A stretch of DNA of 59,818 bases, taken from contig PNKH01000041.1 in the NCBI GenBank assembly GCA_013822345.1, positions 1 to 59,818 of the forward strand, written 5' to 3'. The notes beneath the pieces are model-generated. The model did not search any database. It was not told the origin of the DNA and worked only from the letters and a program-made list of their open reading frames with translations. Position 1 is the first letter of the stretch. The number at the start of each line of letters is the position of its first letter. This stretch comes from Isosphaera sp. (GTDB lineage Bacteria > Planctomycetota > Planctomycetia > Gemmatales > Gemmataceae). A program made the position numbers and the translations under genes. Below, piece by piece: positions 43,278 to 51,351 of this stretch.

Positions 43278-44243
43278 ATGTCCCACCCCGACCCGGCGCC
43301 CGAATCTCCGTCGATCACCGCCGCGGAACTCCGCCGCCGACTCCTGACCACCACCCCTCCGCCCCCCGGCGGCCCCCCGGCCGCGGACGGGGAGGCCGCG
43401 GACACCCCGGCCCCGGCCGACGCCCCGCCGGCGTGGTCCCCGAACAGCGCGCAGGACCTGCTGGCCCGGCTCCGGATGCCGGGCAAGTCGGGGCCGATCC
43501 CGGTCCCGGCGAGCCGCCCGCAGCCGGCCGTCCCGGTCGCCACCGACCCGTCCCCGGCCCGGTCGTCGGTCAACCGCCGGACCGGTCAGTCGGTCTCCCG
43601 CCTCGACGGCGCCCTGAACCAACTGGCCGGGCTCCCCGACGGGAGCCGGTACCTGGACGACTCGCCGCACGGCGAGGTGCTCCGGCTGAAGGCCGAGAAC
43701 AAGGAGCTGCGGACCCTGCTGGAGGAGATGAAGCACCTGCTCCAGGAGGCGAGCGACACCGAGCAGAAGCTGACCGCCAAGGAGAAGGAGTTCGAGGCGG
43801 CGGCGGCGGCGAAGGACGCCCAGATCGAGGAGCTGAGTGCGCAGCTCGGGGCGATCGAGGAGCAGATCGCCAAGGGCGAGCTGGCCCCGCCCCCGCCGGT
43901 CCCGAAGACCCGGACCGAGCTGGAGGAGTGGAGCGACGAGTTGGAGAAGGAGAGCGCCAAGCTCCAGCAGGCCCGGAAGAAGCTGGACGAGGACCGGCGG
44001 CAGCTGCGGGAGGACGAGGAGGCGTCGGAGACGCAGATGAAGGAGATGGAGATCGCGATGGCCCGGGACCGGGCCCTGATCGCCCGGCAGGAGACCGAGC
44101 TGAAGCGGCTCTCGGCCGAGATCCAGCACGAGCTGGAGCTGATGCAGCGCGGCGACACCGGCCTGCGGGACCAGATGGCGAAGTTCCAGCGCCGCGCCCA
44201 GGAGGTGATGGTCAAGCCGCCGGGGACGAACGGGCGGAAGTGA
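43278..44243 (+). CDS. Coiled-coil protein with Pro-rich N-terminus
   Basis: A 321-residue cytoplasmic protein. Residues 1-110 are Pro/Ala-rich and probably disordered, with a short conserved-looking [19 protein letters not shown] and SVSRLDGALNQLAGLPDGSRYL. Residues about 130-305 form a long, almost continuous coiled coil (EVLRLKAENKELRTLLEEMKHLLQEA ... RQETELKRLSAEIQHELELMQRG) broken by a Pro-rich PPPPVPKTR hinge. Divergently transcribed from the giant VWA gene, so the two could share regulation. Function unknown. Confidence 0.72.
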   Translation: MSHPDPAPESPSITAAELRRRLLTTTPPPPGGPPAADGEAADTPAPADAPPAWSPNSAQDLLARLRMPGKSGPIPVPASRPQPAVPVATDPSPARSSVNRRTGQSVSRLDGALNQLAGLPDGSRYLDDSPHGEVLRLKAENKELRTLLEEMKHLLQEASDTEQKLTAKEKEFEAAAAAKDAQIEELSAQLGAIEEQIAKGELAPPPPVPKTRTELEEWSDELEKESAKLQQARKKLDEDRRQLREDEEASETQMKEMEIAMARDRALIARQETELKRLSAEIQHELELMQRGDTGLRDQMAKFQRRAQEVMVKPPGTNGRK

Positions 44244-44251
44244 CAACTCCT

Positions 44252-44305
44252 GGGTGGGGCAGACATTCCTGTCTGCCCCCGGCAGGCAAGAATGCCTGCC
44301 CCACC
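44252..44305. repeat. Family D inverted repeat, copy 1 (imperfect)
   Basis: GGGTGGGGCAGACATTCCTG (from 44252) pairs with the segment ending CTGCCCCACCC at 44305, with a few mismatches; each arm is also palindromic on its own (GCAGACATTCCTGTCTGC; GCAGGCAAGAATGCCTGC). It fills the gap between two convergent genes. A perfect copy is at 55220. Confidence 0.88.
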
Positions 44306-44318
44306 CGGTTGCGTCCCG

Positions 44319-45266
44319 TCACTTCTTCAGCGCCTTCCGCAGCTCCTCGACCTCCGCCTTCAGCGCCGCGATCTCGTCCTTCAGCCCGGCGACCCGCTCG
44401 GCCCGGGCCGGCAGCAACCCGTTGCCGAAGAACTGCTGCGGGTTCAGGGCCGCGTCCGCGGCGAGCTTGGCCTTCGCCTTGTCGGCTGCCTTCTTCTCCA
44501 CCTCCGCGGCCCGCTCCCGGGTGGTCACCGTCAGGGTGTTCGCGTCCTCGATCACCCCGAGGTCGGCCAGCTCGCACACCGTCCGGACGGCGGCGTCGAC
44601 CGGGGTGTTGGCGAACCGGACGGTCAGCCGGGTGTCCGCCTTGTTCCCGACCAGCGGGGACAGGTTGACCGTCGCCCCGGTGCCGGTCGCGATCTCGTCC
44701 AGGATGTCGGACACCGCGACCGCCTTGAACGCTTTCGTGACCACCGCCCGCTTGATCAGCGGCTTCGACTTCTCCAGGTCGGTGATGGACAGGATCGGGA
44801 CGGCGTTCGGGTCGTTCGGGTCGGCCGGTGACGCGTCGTTGGAGGTGTCCTGCCGCACCCGGGTCTCGTACAGCCAGAACCCGAGGGTCGCGATCCGGAC
44901 CCGGTCCGGGTAGACCAGGAACTTCGCGTTCGCCTGGTCGCACAGGATGGTGAGGAGCGTCTCCAGCTTCACGTCCGCGAGCTTCGGCAGCCGGACCGTG
45001 CCGGGCACTTGCTCGACCCCGTCGTCCGACTCCAGCAGGTACCTCAGCACCTCCCGGTCGACCGTCAGCGGCAGGTCGAACTTCTCGGCGAGCATCTTGA
45101 CCGCGTCGGGGAACTTCCCCTCGAACGCCTTGTCCAGGGTGACCCGGGCGGCGAGCCGCTTGGCCAAGTCGGCGGCGCCGTCGGTGGTGGCCTTCGGGTC
45201 GGCCGGCTTGGGTTGCTGCGCGGGGGCCGGCGCGAGCGCCAGCAGGAGTACGGCGACGGCGGACAT
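44319..45266 (-). CDS. Secreted secretin-N-like protein
   Basis: A 315-residue exported protein: signal peptide (residues 1-17, ending APAQQ), two small alpha/beta modules that resemble secretin N-domain or STN folds (KMLAEKFDLPLTVDREVLRYLL ... LETLLTILCDQANAKFLVYPDRVRI; FKAVAVSDILDEIATGTGATVNLSPLVGNKADTRLTVRFANTPVDAAVRTV), and a C-terminal coiled coil (VAGLKDEIAALKAEVEELRKALKK). It contains DPNDPNAVP, also found in the giant VWA protein at 38231-42733. Start ATG 45266, with GGAGG upstream. No outer-membrane secretin domain is present. Confidence 0.72.
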   Translation of the reverse strand: MSAVAVLLLALAPAPAQQPKPADPKATTDGAADLAKRLAARVTLDKAFEGKFPDAVKMLAEKFDLPLTVDREVLRYLLESDDGVEQVPGTVRLPKLADVKLETLLTILCDQANAKFLVYPDRVRIATLGFWLYETRVRQDTSNDASPADPNDPNAVPILSITDLEKSKPLIKRAVVTKAFKAVAVSDILDEIATGTGATVNLSPLVGNKADTRLTVRFANTPVDAAVRTVCELADLGVIEDANTLTVTTRERAAEVEKKAADKAKAKLAADAALNPQQFFGNGLLPARAERVAGLKDEIAALKAEVEELRKALKK

Positions 45267-45416
45267 GAGGGCCTCCGGGTGCGGGCGGACGGGTGCGGGA
45301 CGTGGCAGCAGAGGTTAACGTACCGCCCGCCGCCGGCGTTGGCGGGTTCGCCGCCCCGCGAGCCGGTCGCTACCCTGAACCCTCACGATCCCGCTCTCCC
45401 ACACGAGGTCCCTCCC

Positions 45417-46406
45417 ATGTCGAAGGTGGTGCGCGTCGCGGTGACCGGGGCGGCCGGCCGGGTGTCCAGCAGCCTGATCGTCCGGCTCGCGTCCGGCGAG
45501 GTGTTCGGCCCGGACACGAAGGTCGTCCTGCAACTGCTCGAGCTGCCCGTGGCGCTGAAGAACCTCGAAGGGGCGATGTACGAGCTGCAGGACTGCGGGT
45601 TCCCGACCCTCCAGGACGTGATCGTCACCGACGACGCGGACAAGGCGTTCAAGGACTGCAACTGGGCGCTCCTGGTCGGGGCGGCCCCGCGCGGCCCGGG
45701 CGAGCAGCGGAGCGACCTCATCAAGAAGAACGGCCCGATCTTCGTCGGCCAGGGGAAGGCGATCGCCAAGAACGCCGCGGCCGACGTGCGGATCCTGGTC
45801 GTCGGCAACCCGTGCAACACGAACTGCCTGATCGCCCAGCGGAACGGCCGGGAGGTGCCGGCCGACCGGTGGCACGCGATGACCCGGCTCGACCACAACC
45901 GGGCCGTGTCGGCGCTGGCGGCGAAGGCGGGGGTGGGGAACGCCGCGGTGACGTGCATGACCATCTGGGGGAACCACTCGAACACCCAGTACCCGGACTT
46001 CACCAACGCGAAGGTGAACGGCAAGCCGGCGACCGAGGTGGTCACCGACCGGGCTTGGTTGGAAGGGACGTTCGTCCCGGCGACGCAGGAGCGGGGCAAG
46101 TTCATCATCGACACCACCAAGGTGTCGTCGTCGTTCTCGGCCGCGAACGGGGCGATCGACCACGTCAAGAGCTGCGTCCGCGGCACGCCGGCCGGCGACT
46201 GGACGAGTGCGGCGCTGGTGTCGAAGGGCGAGTACGGGGTGCCGGCCGGGCTGGTGTTCGGCTACCCGGTCACGGCGACCGGGAACGGCGACTGGAAGGT
46301 GGTCGACGGGCTGAAGCTGGACGCGTTCGGGCAGGCGAAGTTCAAGGCCACGCTCGACGAGTTGCTGAAGGAGCAGGAGGTGGTGAAGGACCTGTTGCCG
46401 GGGTGA
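45417..46406 (+). CDS. mdh: Malate dehydrogenase
   Basis: A 329-residue NAD-dependent malate dehydrogenase of the cytosolic/MDH type 2 group, converting malate to oxaloacetate. Motifs: Rossmann VAVTGAAGRVSSSL, substrate loop GAAPRGPGEQRSDLIKKNG, VVGNPCNTNCLIA, and the catalytic WGNHSNTQYPDF with TRLDHNRA. The nucleotide loop reads GAAGRVSSS instead of the common GAAGQIGYS. The ATG 45417 lacks a strong ribosome site. It could feed oxaloacetate to the citrate synthase-like enzyme encoded at 1424-2554. Confidence 0.95.
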   Translation: MSKVVRVAVTGAAGRVSSSLIVRLASGEVFGPDTKVVLQLLELPVALKNLEGAMYELQDCGFPTLQDVIVTDDADKAFKDCNWALLVGAAPRGPGEQRSDLIKKNGPIFVGQGKAIAKNAAADVRILVVGNPCNTNCLIAQRNGREVPADRWHAMTRLDHNRAVSALAAKAGVGNAAVTCMTIWGNHSNTQYPDFTNAKVNGKPATEVVTDRAWLEGTFVPATQERGKFIIDTTKVSSSFSAANGAIDHVKSCVRGTPAGDWTSAALVSKGEYGVPAGLVFGYPVTATGNGDWKVVDGLKLDAFGQAKFKATLDELLKEQEVVKDLLPG

Positions 46407-46410
46407 CCCC

Positions 46411-46505
46411 GGTAGGGTGGGCCGAGCCGGCGCCTCGCCGGCGAGTCCCACCGGGAGGGCGGTGGTGGGACTCGCCGGCGAGGCGCCGGCTCGGCCCACC
46501 CTACC
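46411..46505. repeat. Family A inverted repeat, copy 3, perfect 42-bp arms
   Basis: Arms 46411-46452 and 46464-46505 are perfect reverse complements (outer end GGTAGGGTGGGCCGAGCC, hinge GAGTCCCACC). It starts 4 nt after the mdh stop codon. Confidence 0.96.
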
Positions 46506-46585
46506 AGCCGCACTCGGCGTGACGACGGGGGGGCGGCCGCCGCGTACACTTCCCCTGTCCCGCCCGCGCCCCCCGGAGACGCCCC

Positions 46586-46966
46586 ATGCCCTCGGCCAAG
46601 AACGTGCTCGGCGGCCCGCTCAAGACCTGCTCGACCGACCCGCTGACCGGGTTCTACCGGAACGGGTGCTGCGACACCGGCCCGGACGACGAGGGCCTGC
46701 ACACGATCTGCTGCCAGGTGACGGCGGCGTTCCTGGCCCACCAGCGGGACATCGGGAACGACCTGTCGACGCCGTTCCCGGCGTACGGGTTCCCGGGGCT
46801 GAAGCCGGGCGACCGGTGGTGCGTGTGCATCACCCGGTGGAAGCAGTCGCTGGAGGCCGGGGTGGCCTGCCCGGTGATCCTGGAGGCGACGCACATCCAC
46901 GCCCTCGAGTTCGTCGACCTGGAAGACCTGCAGCGGCACGCCGTCGCCCTGAACCCCGGGGCGTGA
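46586..46966 (+). CDS. DUF2237 family protein
   Basis: A 126-residue DUF2237 protein. The family pattern is nearly complete: NVLGGPLKTCSTDPLTGFYRNGCCDTGPDDEGLHTICCQVT, then LAHQRDIGNDLSTP, FPGLKPGDRWCVC, and CPVILEATHIHAL. Several conserved cysteines suggest metal or redox chemistry, but no function is established. Start ATG 46586 with GGAG upstream. Confidence 0.9.
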   Translation: MPSAKNVLGGPLKTCSTDPLTGFYRNGCCDTGPDDEGLHTICCQVTAAFLAHQRDIGNDLSTPFPAYGFPGLKPGDRWCVCITRWKQSLEAGVACPVILEATHIHALEFVDLEDLQRHAVALNPGA

Positions 46967-46981
46967 CCTCAGTTAAGTCCT

Positions 46982-47060
46982 TCTGTAGCCGGCCGCTGTG
47001 AGGCCGGTGCCACGCACCCGGGCCCGCCACGCCCCGGGGGTCACAGACCCCGGCTACAGA
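46982..47060. repeat. Imperfect inverted repeat
   Basis: TCTGTAGCCGG at 46982 pairs with CCGGCTACAGA ending at 47060, with CTGTGA/TCACAG inside. It separates the DUF2237 gene from the metallopeptidase gene. Confidence 0.75.
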
Positions 47061-47090
47061 CCGGCCCGCCACGCACCCGGAGACACCGCC

Positions 47091-47954
47091 GTGGACCTGA
47101 GCCAAGCACCCGAAAGCTCGAACGTCGAGGACCGCCGCGGGATGAAGGCGACCGGCGGGCTGGTCGCCGGCGGCGGCGGGCTGCTCATCCTCATCGTCGG
47201 GCTGCTGTTCGGGGTCGACGTGAGCAAGCTCGGGATCGGCGGCGGGCGGCAGACCGGGCCGCCGCCGAATGACAAGTACGACGTGTTCGCCAGGAAGGTG
47301 GTGGGGACTCTCGAGGCGGTTTGGACGAAGGAGTTCGCCAACAAGCGGAACGGATACCCGGTGGCGAAGTACGAAGCGCCGGAGTTGGTACTGTTCAGCG
47401 GCGGGGTGAACACCGGGTGCGGGGCGGCCGACTCGAACGTCGGCCCGTTCTACTGCCCGGCCGACGACACCATGTACCTGGACCCGACGTTCTTCCAGGA
47501 CCTGGAGAAGCAGCTCGGCGGGTCGGCGGCCGAGTTCTCCCAGGCGTACGTGATCGCCCACGAGAACGGGCACCACGTCCAGAACCTGCTCGGGTTCAAC
47601 AAGCGGGTCGGGCGCGGGGACAAGCAGGCGTCGGTCCGGCTGGAGCTGCAGGCCGACTACCTGGCCGGGGTGTGGGCGCACCACGGGCAGAAGCAGTTCA
47701 ACTTCATCCGCCCCGGGGACATCGAGGCCGCGCTGAAGAGCGCCGAGGCGATCGGGGACGACCGCCTCCAGCGCCGCCAGGGGGGCGGTCGCGGCCGGGT
47801 GAACCCGGGGGAGTTCACCCACGGGACGGCCCGCCAGCGGGTGGCGGCGTTCACCGCCGGGTACAAGTCCGGGGACGCGTCGATGGGGAAGCTGACCCGG
47901 TTCTTCGAGGTCGGGATGCGGGACGGGGAGTTGGACGACATTCTGTTCCGGTGA
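47091..47954 (+). CDS. Neutral zinc metallopeptidase, YpfJ family
   Basis: A 287-residue membrane-anchored metallopeptidase. After an N-terminal cytoplasmic tail, a membrane helix (about 23-42, LVAGGGGLLILIVGLLFGVDV) is followed by the peptidase domain with GCGAADSNVGPFYCPADDTMYLDPTFF, the zinc site HENGHH, and QADYLAGVWAHH (third ligand region). Start GTG 47091 has GGAG 8 nt upstream; the longer frame from 46998 lies in the inverted repeat. Substrate unknown. Confidence 0.9.
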   Translation: MDLSQAPESSNVEDRRGMKATGGLVAGGGGLLILIVGLLFGVDVSKLGIGGGRQTGPPPNDKYDVFARKVVGTLEAVWTKEFANKRNGYPVAKYEAPELVLFSGGVNTGCGAADSNVGPFYCPADDTMYLDPTFFQDLEKQLGGSAAEFSQAYVIAHENGHHVQNLLGFNKRVGRGDKQASVRLELQADYLAGVWAHHGQKQFNFIRPGDIEAALKSAEAIGDDRLQRRQGGGRGRVNPGEFTHGTARQRVAAFTAGYKSGDASMGKLTRFFEVGMRDGELDDILFR

Positions 47955-47968
47955 CAGCCGCGGTTCAC

Positions 47969-48055
47969 CGCGTAGCCGCGACGCGGAGTCCGCGGAGCGG
48001 AGCGCGGGCGCTGACCTCGCGCTCCGCTCCGCGGACTCCGCGTCGCGGCTACGCG
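47969..48055. repeat. Family B inverted repeat, copy 2, perfect 38-bp arms
   Basis: Arms 47969-48006 (CGCGTAGCCGCGACGCGGAG...) and 48018-48055 are exact reverse complements with an 11-nt loop, between the metallopeptidase gene and the convergent DUF1501 gene. Confidence 0.96.
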
Positions 48056-48129
48056 ATCTGATGGGTTGGGAAACGAGCCGGCCGCCGGGTCGCCCCGGCG
48101 GCCGGTCGCGCGAGTCGTGGGCGGGAAGG

Positions 48130-49488
48130 TCAGCTCACCAGGTCCTTGATCCACAGGCTGTTCGTCTTCTCGTTCGGCTTGTCCCCGGCGATGTAGTACG
48201 GCCGGCCGAGGTTGTCCCGGACGCTCGCGTTCGTCTCCGGGGTCGGGTCGATCCCGAGGCCCTTGTACACCGTCGCGAACAGCTCCAGCACGCTCACCTC
48301 GTCCTTGGCGACGCCCGTCCCGTCCTTGTCGGTCGCCCCGTAGGCGACCCCGCCCTTGATGTCGCCGCCGCCGAGCACCACGCTCCAGCACCGGCTCCAG
48401 TGGTCCCGGCCGGCGTTCTGGTTGATCCGCGGGGTCCGGCCGAAGTCGCCCATCCACAGGATGACGGTGTCCTTCAGCTTGCCGCGCTGCTCCAGGTCCT
48501 TGACCAGGGTGCCCATCGCCCGGTCGAGGACCGGCAGCCGCTGGTTCTGCAGGGTGGCGTGGGTGTTGTTGTGCAGGTCCCACCCGCCGAGGGTGATCTG
48601 CACCGCCGCCGTCCCGGCCTCGACCAGCTTGCGGGCCAGCAGCGCCGACCGGCCGAACCCGTCGTTCCCGTACTCCTCCTTCAGCTTCGGGTCGATCGGC
48701 TTGCCGTCGATCTCCTTGTCCAGGCTGAACACGTCCTTGCGGGTCGAGACGACCAGGTTCAGGGCCTTCTCGTACACCTCCTTGTGGGCCTGGGCGGCGT
48801 CCAGCACCGTCGGCTTGCCGGTCTTCGGGTCGACCGGCATGCCGGTGGTGAAGCTCCCCTCGACCCGGCTGAACAGGGCCGCCCGGCGGGCCATCCGGCC
48901 GTCGTCGATCCCGTCCGGGGCCTTGATGTTCTCCGGCGGGGTGCCGGCGTTCTGGACGTTGAACGGGGCGAACTTCATCCCGAGGAACCCGGCCCCGCCG
49001 CGCGGCCCGCCGACCGAGATGAACGCCGGCAGGTCGGCGTTCTTCATCGCCTCGGCGTCGAGGGCCTGGTAGTACGACAGGACCGAGCCCATCGCCGGGT
49101 AGTCGAGCAGCGGGTTCGGGGCCCGGCCGGTGTTCATCATCCGGGTGCCGCGGTCGTGGTCACCCTCGCGGGAGTTCAGCGACCGGATGATCGACAGGTT
49201 CTTGAACGCGGACGCGACCTTCGGCAGGTGTTCGGAGATCTGGATGCCGCTGGCGGCGGTGTCCTTCGGCTTGTGCGGGCCGCCGTTGGCGCTCTCCGGC
49301 TTCATGTCCCACAGGTCGATGGTCGGGGGGCCGCCGGCCATCCACAGGACGATCAGGCTCTTCTGCTTCTTCTTCATCTCCGGGGCGGCGGCGCGGAGTT
49401 GGGTGAGGAAGCTGAGGCCGGGAACGGTGACGGCGGTGGCGGCGGCGGTGTGCTGGAGGAAGTGCCGGCGGTCGGTGATCCCGAACAT
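48130..49488 (-). CDS. DUF1501 protein, Tat-exported (sulfatase-like fold)
   Basis: A 452-residue DUF1501 protein. The N-terminus TDRRHFLQHTAAATAVTVPGL is a twin-arginine signal. The alkaline-phosphatase-like core has LIVLWMAGGPPTIDLWDMKP, ITLGGWDLHNNTHA, and VILWMGDFGRTPRINQNAGRDHWSR. In planctomycetes DUF1501 genes commonly sit beside DUF1553/DUF1549 cytochrome-like genes; none is here. The start at ATG 49488 has GGAG 8 nt upstream and agrees with the predicted promoter; the longer frame would begin inside it. Function unknown. Confidence 0.9.
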   Translation of the reverse strand: MFGITDRRHFLQHTAAATAVTVPGLSFLTQLRAAAPEMKKKQKSLIVLWMAGGPPTIDLWDMKPESANGGPHKPKDTAASGIQISEHLPKVASAFKNLSIIRSLNSREGDHDRGTRMMNTGRAPNPLLDYPAMGSVLSYYQALDAEAMKNADLPAFISVGGPRGGAGFLGMKFAPFNVQNAGTPPENIKAPDGIDDGRMARRAALFSRVEGSFTTGMPVDPKTGKPTVLDAAQAHKEVYEKALNLVVSTRKDVFSLDKEIDGKPIDPKLKEEYGNDGFGRSALLARKLVEAGTAAVQITLGGWDLHNNTHATLQNQRLPVLDRAMGTLVKDLEQRGKLKDTVILWMGDFGRTPRINQNAGRDHWSRCWSVVLGGGDIKGGVAYGATDKDGTGVAKDEVSVLELFATVYKGLGIDPTPETNASVRDNLGRPYYIAGDKPNEKTNSLWIKDLVS

Positions 49489-49570
49489 GCGAGTGCTCCG
49501 GAGGTTGGCCGGCTCGGCCGGCAGCGGGGAACCGCGAGTCTTGGACGCCCGATCGGACGGGGTCTGCCCG

Positions 49571-49599
49571 AGTGTATCTCGAAAGTCCGGCCGTGGCAA
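49571..49599 (-). promoter_or_regulatory. Promoter of the DUF1501 gene, TTGCCA-17-TACACT
   Basis: On the minus strand TTGCCA (49599-49594) and TACACT (49576-49571) are 17 nt apart. The predicted start of transcription near 49564 lies 76 nt before the chosen ATG. Confidence 0.55.
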
Positions 49600-49748
49600 C
49601 CGCTTGCGACCTGGGGGGCGATTGGGAGGGCCGGCTCATCTCTTCTGACGCGGGCTACCGGGTCGAGTTCCCCAAAACCCGAACGGAATGTGAACCTGGT
49701 CGGCCCGGGTGTGGTCCGGAACGAAACGGGCGACCCGGGGCGTGACCT

Positions 49749-49841
49749 CCCCCGTTTAGCCGCGACGCGGGGTCCTCGGAGCGGAGCGCGGCAGGCGCCC
49801 GCGCTCCGCTCCGAGGACCCCGCGTCGCGGCTAAACGGGGG
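49749..49841. repeat. Family B inverted repeat, copy 3, perfect 42-bp arms
   Basis: Arms 49749-49790 (containing GTTTAGCCGCGACGCGG) and 49800-49841 are exact reverse complements around a 9-nt loop, 61 nt before the start codon of the MFS gene. Confidence 0.96.
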
Positions 49842-49902
49842 TGTAACCCGCCCGCCGCAGCCCGGTATCCTTCCTGTCTGTCGTCCGCCCCGGAGAGGTT
49901 GC

Positions 49903-51201
49903 ATGTCCGAGCCCGCCGGTCCCCCGCCGCGACTCCGGCCGCCGCCGATCACCCGCGGGGAGTGGGCGCTGATCCTGGTGCTGGTCGCCATCCACTTCAC
50001 CCACATGGTCGACTTCGTCATCATCATGCCGCTCGGCAAGCCGCTGATGGACGAGCTGCGGATCGGGCCGCCGGAGTTCGGGCTGATCGTGTCCGCGTAC
50101 GCCGTCGCGGCCGGGGTCGCCGGCCTCCTCGCGTCGCTCGTCATGGACCGGTTCGACCGGCGGTCGGTGCTGCTCGCGATGTACGCCGGGTTCGGCCTCA
50201 GCACCTTGTACTGCGGCCTGGCCCCGACCTACGGCCACCTGCTCGCCGCCCGCACCCTGGCGGGGGTGTTCGGCGGGCTGGCGGCGGTGTCGATCATGGC
50301 GGTGATCGGCGACGTGTTCCCGCCGGAGAAGCGCGGCCGGGCGACCGGGGCGATCACCTCGTCGTTCGCGGTCGCCAGCATCGTCGGGCTGCCGGTCGGG
50401 CTGCTCCTGGCCGACCGGTACGGCCGCGGGGCGCCGTTCGTCGCGCTGGCCGTGATGAGCGCCGGGGTGTGGGCGGTGGCGGCGGTGCGGCTCCCGCCGG
50501 TCCGCGGGCACCTGGCCCACGCCCGCCGGCCGGCGGTCGCCGAGTTCGCCGCCGTCGTCCGCCACCCGACCCACCGGTGGACGTTCCTGTTCAGCTTCTT
50601 CCTGATCCTCGGGACGTTCACCATCGGGTCGTTCGTCGCCCCGTACTTCACGGCGGTGAACGGGTGGACCGGGGAGGATCTGGCGACGGTCTACCTGTGC
50701 GCCGGGGTGTGTACCCTGGTGGGGATGAACGTGGTCGGGCAGCTCGCGGACCGGGCGCCGCGGCTGGCGCTGTTCCGGGTACTGGGCGTCGGGGCGCTGG
50801 TCACCGGGCTGGTGGTGACGAACCTGCCGCCGACCCCGCTGTGGGTGGCGGCCGCGGCGATGACCGCGTTCATGGTGTTCGCGTCCGGGCGGATGGTGCC
50901 GGCCCAGGCGATGATGCTCGGGGCGGCGGAGCCGCGGGTGCGCGGGGCGTTCATGAGCCTGAACACCGCCGTCCAGCATTTGGCGACCGGGGTCGCCCCG
51001 CTCGTCGCCGGGCTGCTCATCACCGTGAGCGAGGACGGCAAGACGATGACCGGGTTCCCGCTGGTCGGGCTGGTGGCCGCGGCGGCGGCGGCCGTGTCGC
51101 TGGTGCTGGCCGGGCGGGTGCGGCCGGCCGAAGCCCCGACGCCCGAGTCGGGGCCGCCGGAACCGGAGCGTCAGGAAGAAGTCGCCGCAGTTGCGCAGTG
51201 A
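49903..51201 (+). CDS. MFS transporter, drug/sugar efflux (DHA1-like)
   Basis: A 432-residue major facilitator with 12 predicted helices. The N-terminus HFTHMVDFVIIMPLGKPLMDEL, motif A-like LVMDRFDRRSVLLAMY, and VFPPEKRGRATGAI are typical of the AraJ/YdhP efflux group. A Pro/Glu tail ends the protein. Start ATG 49903, with GGAGAGG upstream. Substrate unknown. Confidence 0.9.
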   Translation: MSEPAGPPPRLRPPPITRGEWALILVLVAIHFTHMVDFVIIMPLGKPLMDELRIGPPEFGLIVSAYAVAAGVAGLLASLVMDRFDRRSVLLAMYAGFGLSTLYCGLAPTYGHLLAARTLAGVFGGLAAVSIMAVIGDVFPPEKRGRATGAITSSFAVASIVGLPVGLLLADRYGRGAPFVALAVMSAGVWAVAAVRLPPVRGHLAHARRPAVAEFAAVVRHPTHRWTFLFSFFLILGTFTIGSFVAPYFTAVNGWTGEDLATVYLCAGVCTLVGMNVVGQLADRAPRLALFRVLGVGALVTGLVVTNLPPTPLWVAAAAMTAFMVFASGRMVPAQAMMLGAAEPRVRGAFMSLNTAVQHLATGVAPLVAGLLITVSEDGKTMTGFPLVGLVAAAAAAVSLVLAGRVRPAEAPTPESGPPEPERQEEVAAVAQ

Positions 51202-51255
51202 CCAATCCGGGCTGCCGACCGCCCGGACCGTTACACAAACTTTACGAGATTTCAC

Positions 51256-51285
51256 TTGCGGCCGGGCGGCCGGTTGGGGTACACG
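51256..51285 (+). promoter_or_regulatory. Weak promoter candidate for the DUF1559 gene
   Basis: TTGCGG (51256-51261) and TACACG (51280-51285) are 18 nt apart in a locally A/T-rich stretch before the DUF1559 start at 51352. Confidence 0.3.
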
Positions 51286-51351
51286 AGTAATCGTTCACGT
51301 CCGGAAATGACGTTTCGTCCGAGTGACCTCCCGTACCCCGAGGTGCTCGCC

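Larger units (their letters stand above)
49489..49902. other. 414-bp divergent intergenic region
   Basis: Apart from the DUF1501 promoter (49599-49571) and the family B inverted repeat (49749-49841), I see no gene or other structured element between the divergent DUF1501 and MFS genes. Confidence 0.6.

Noticed and set aside
38231-45266. A type II secretion or type IV pilus outer-membrane secretin
   Set aside because: Only short N-domain-like modules are present; there is no C-terminal secretin barrel domain.
46998-47090. ATG 46998 as start of the zinc metallopeptidase
   Set aside because: The added residues come from the inverted repeat, while GTG 47091 has a proper ribosome site.
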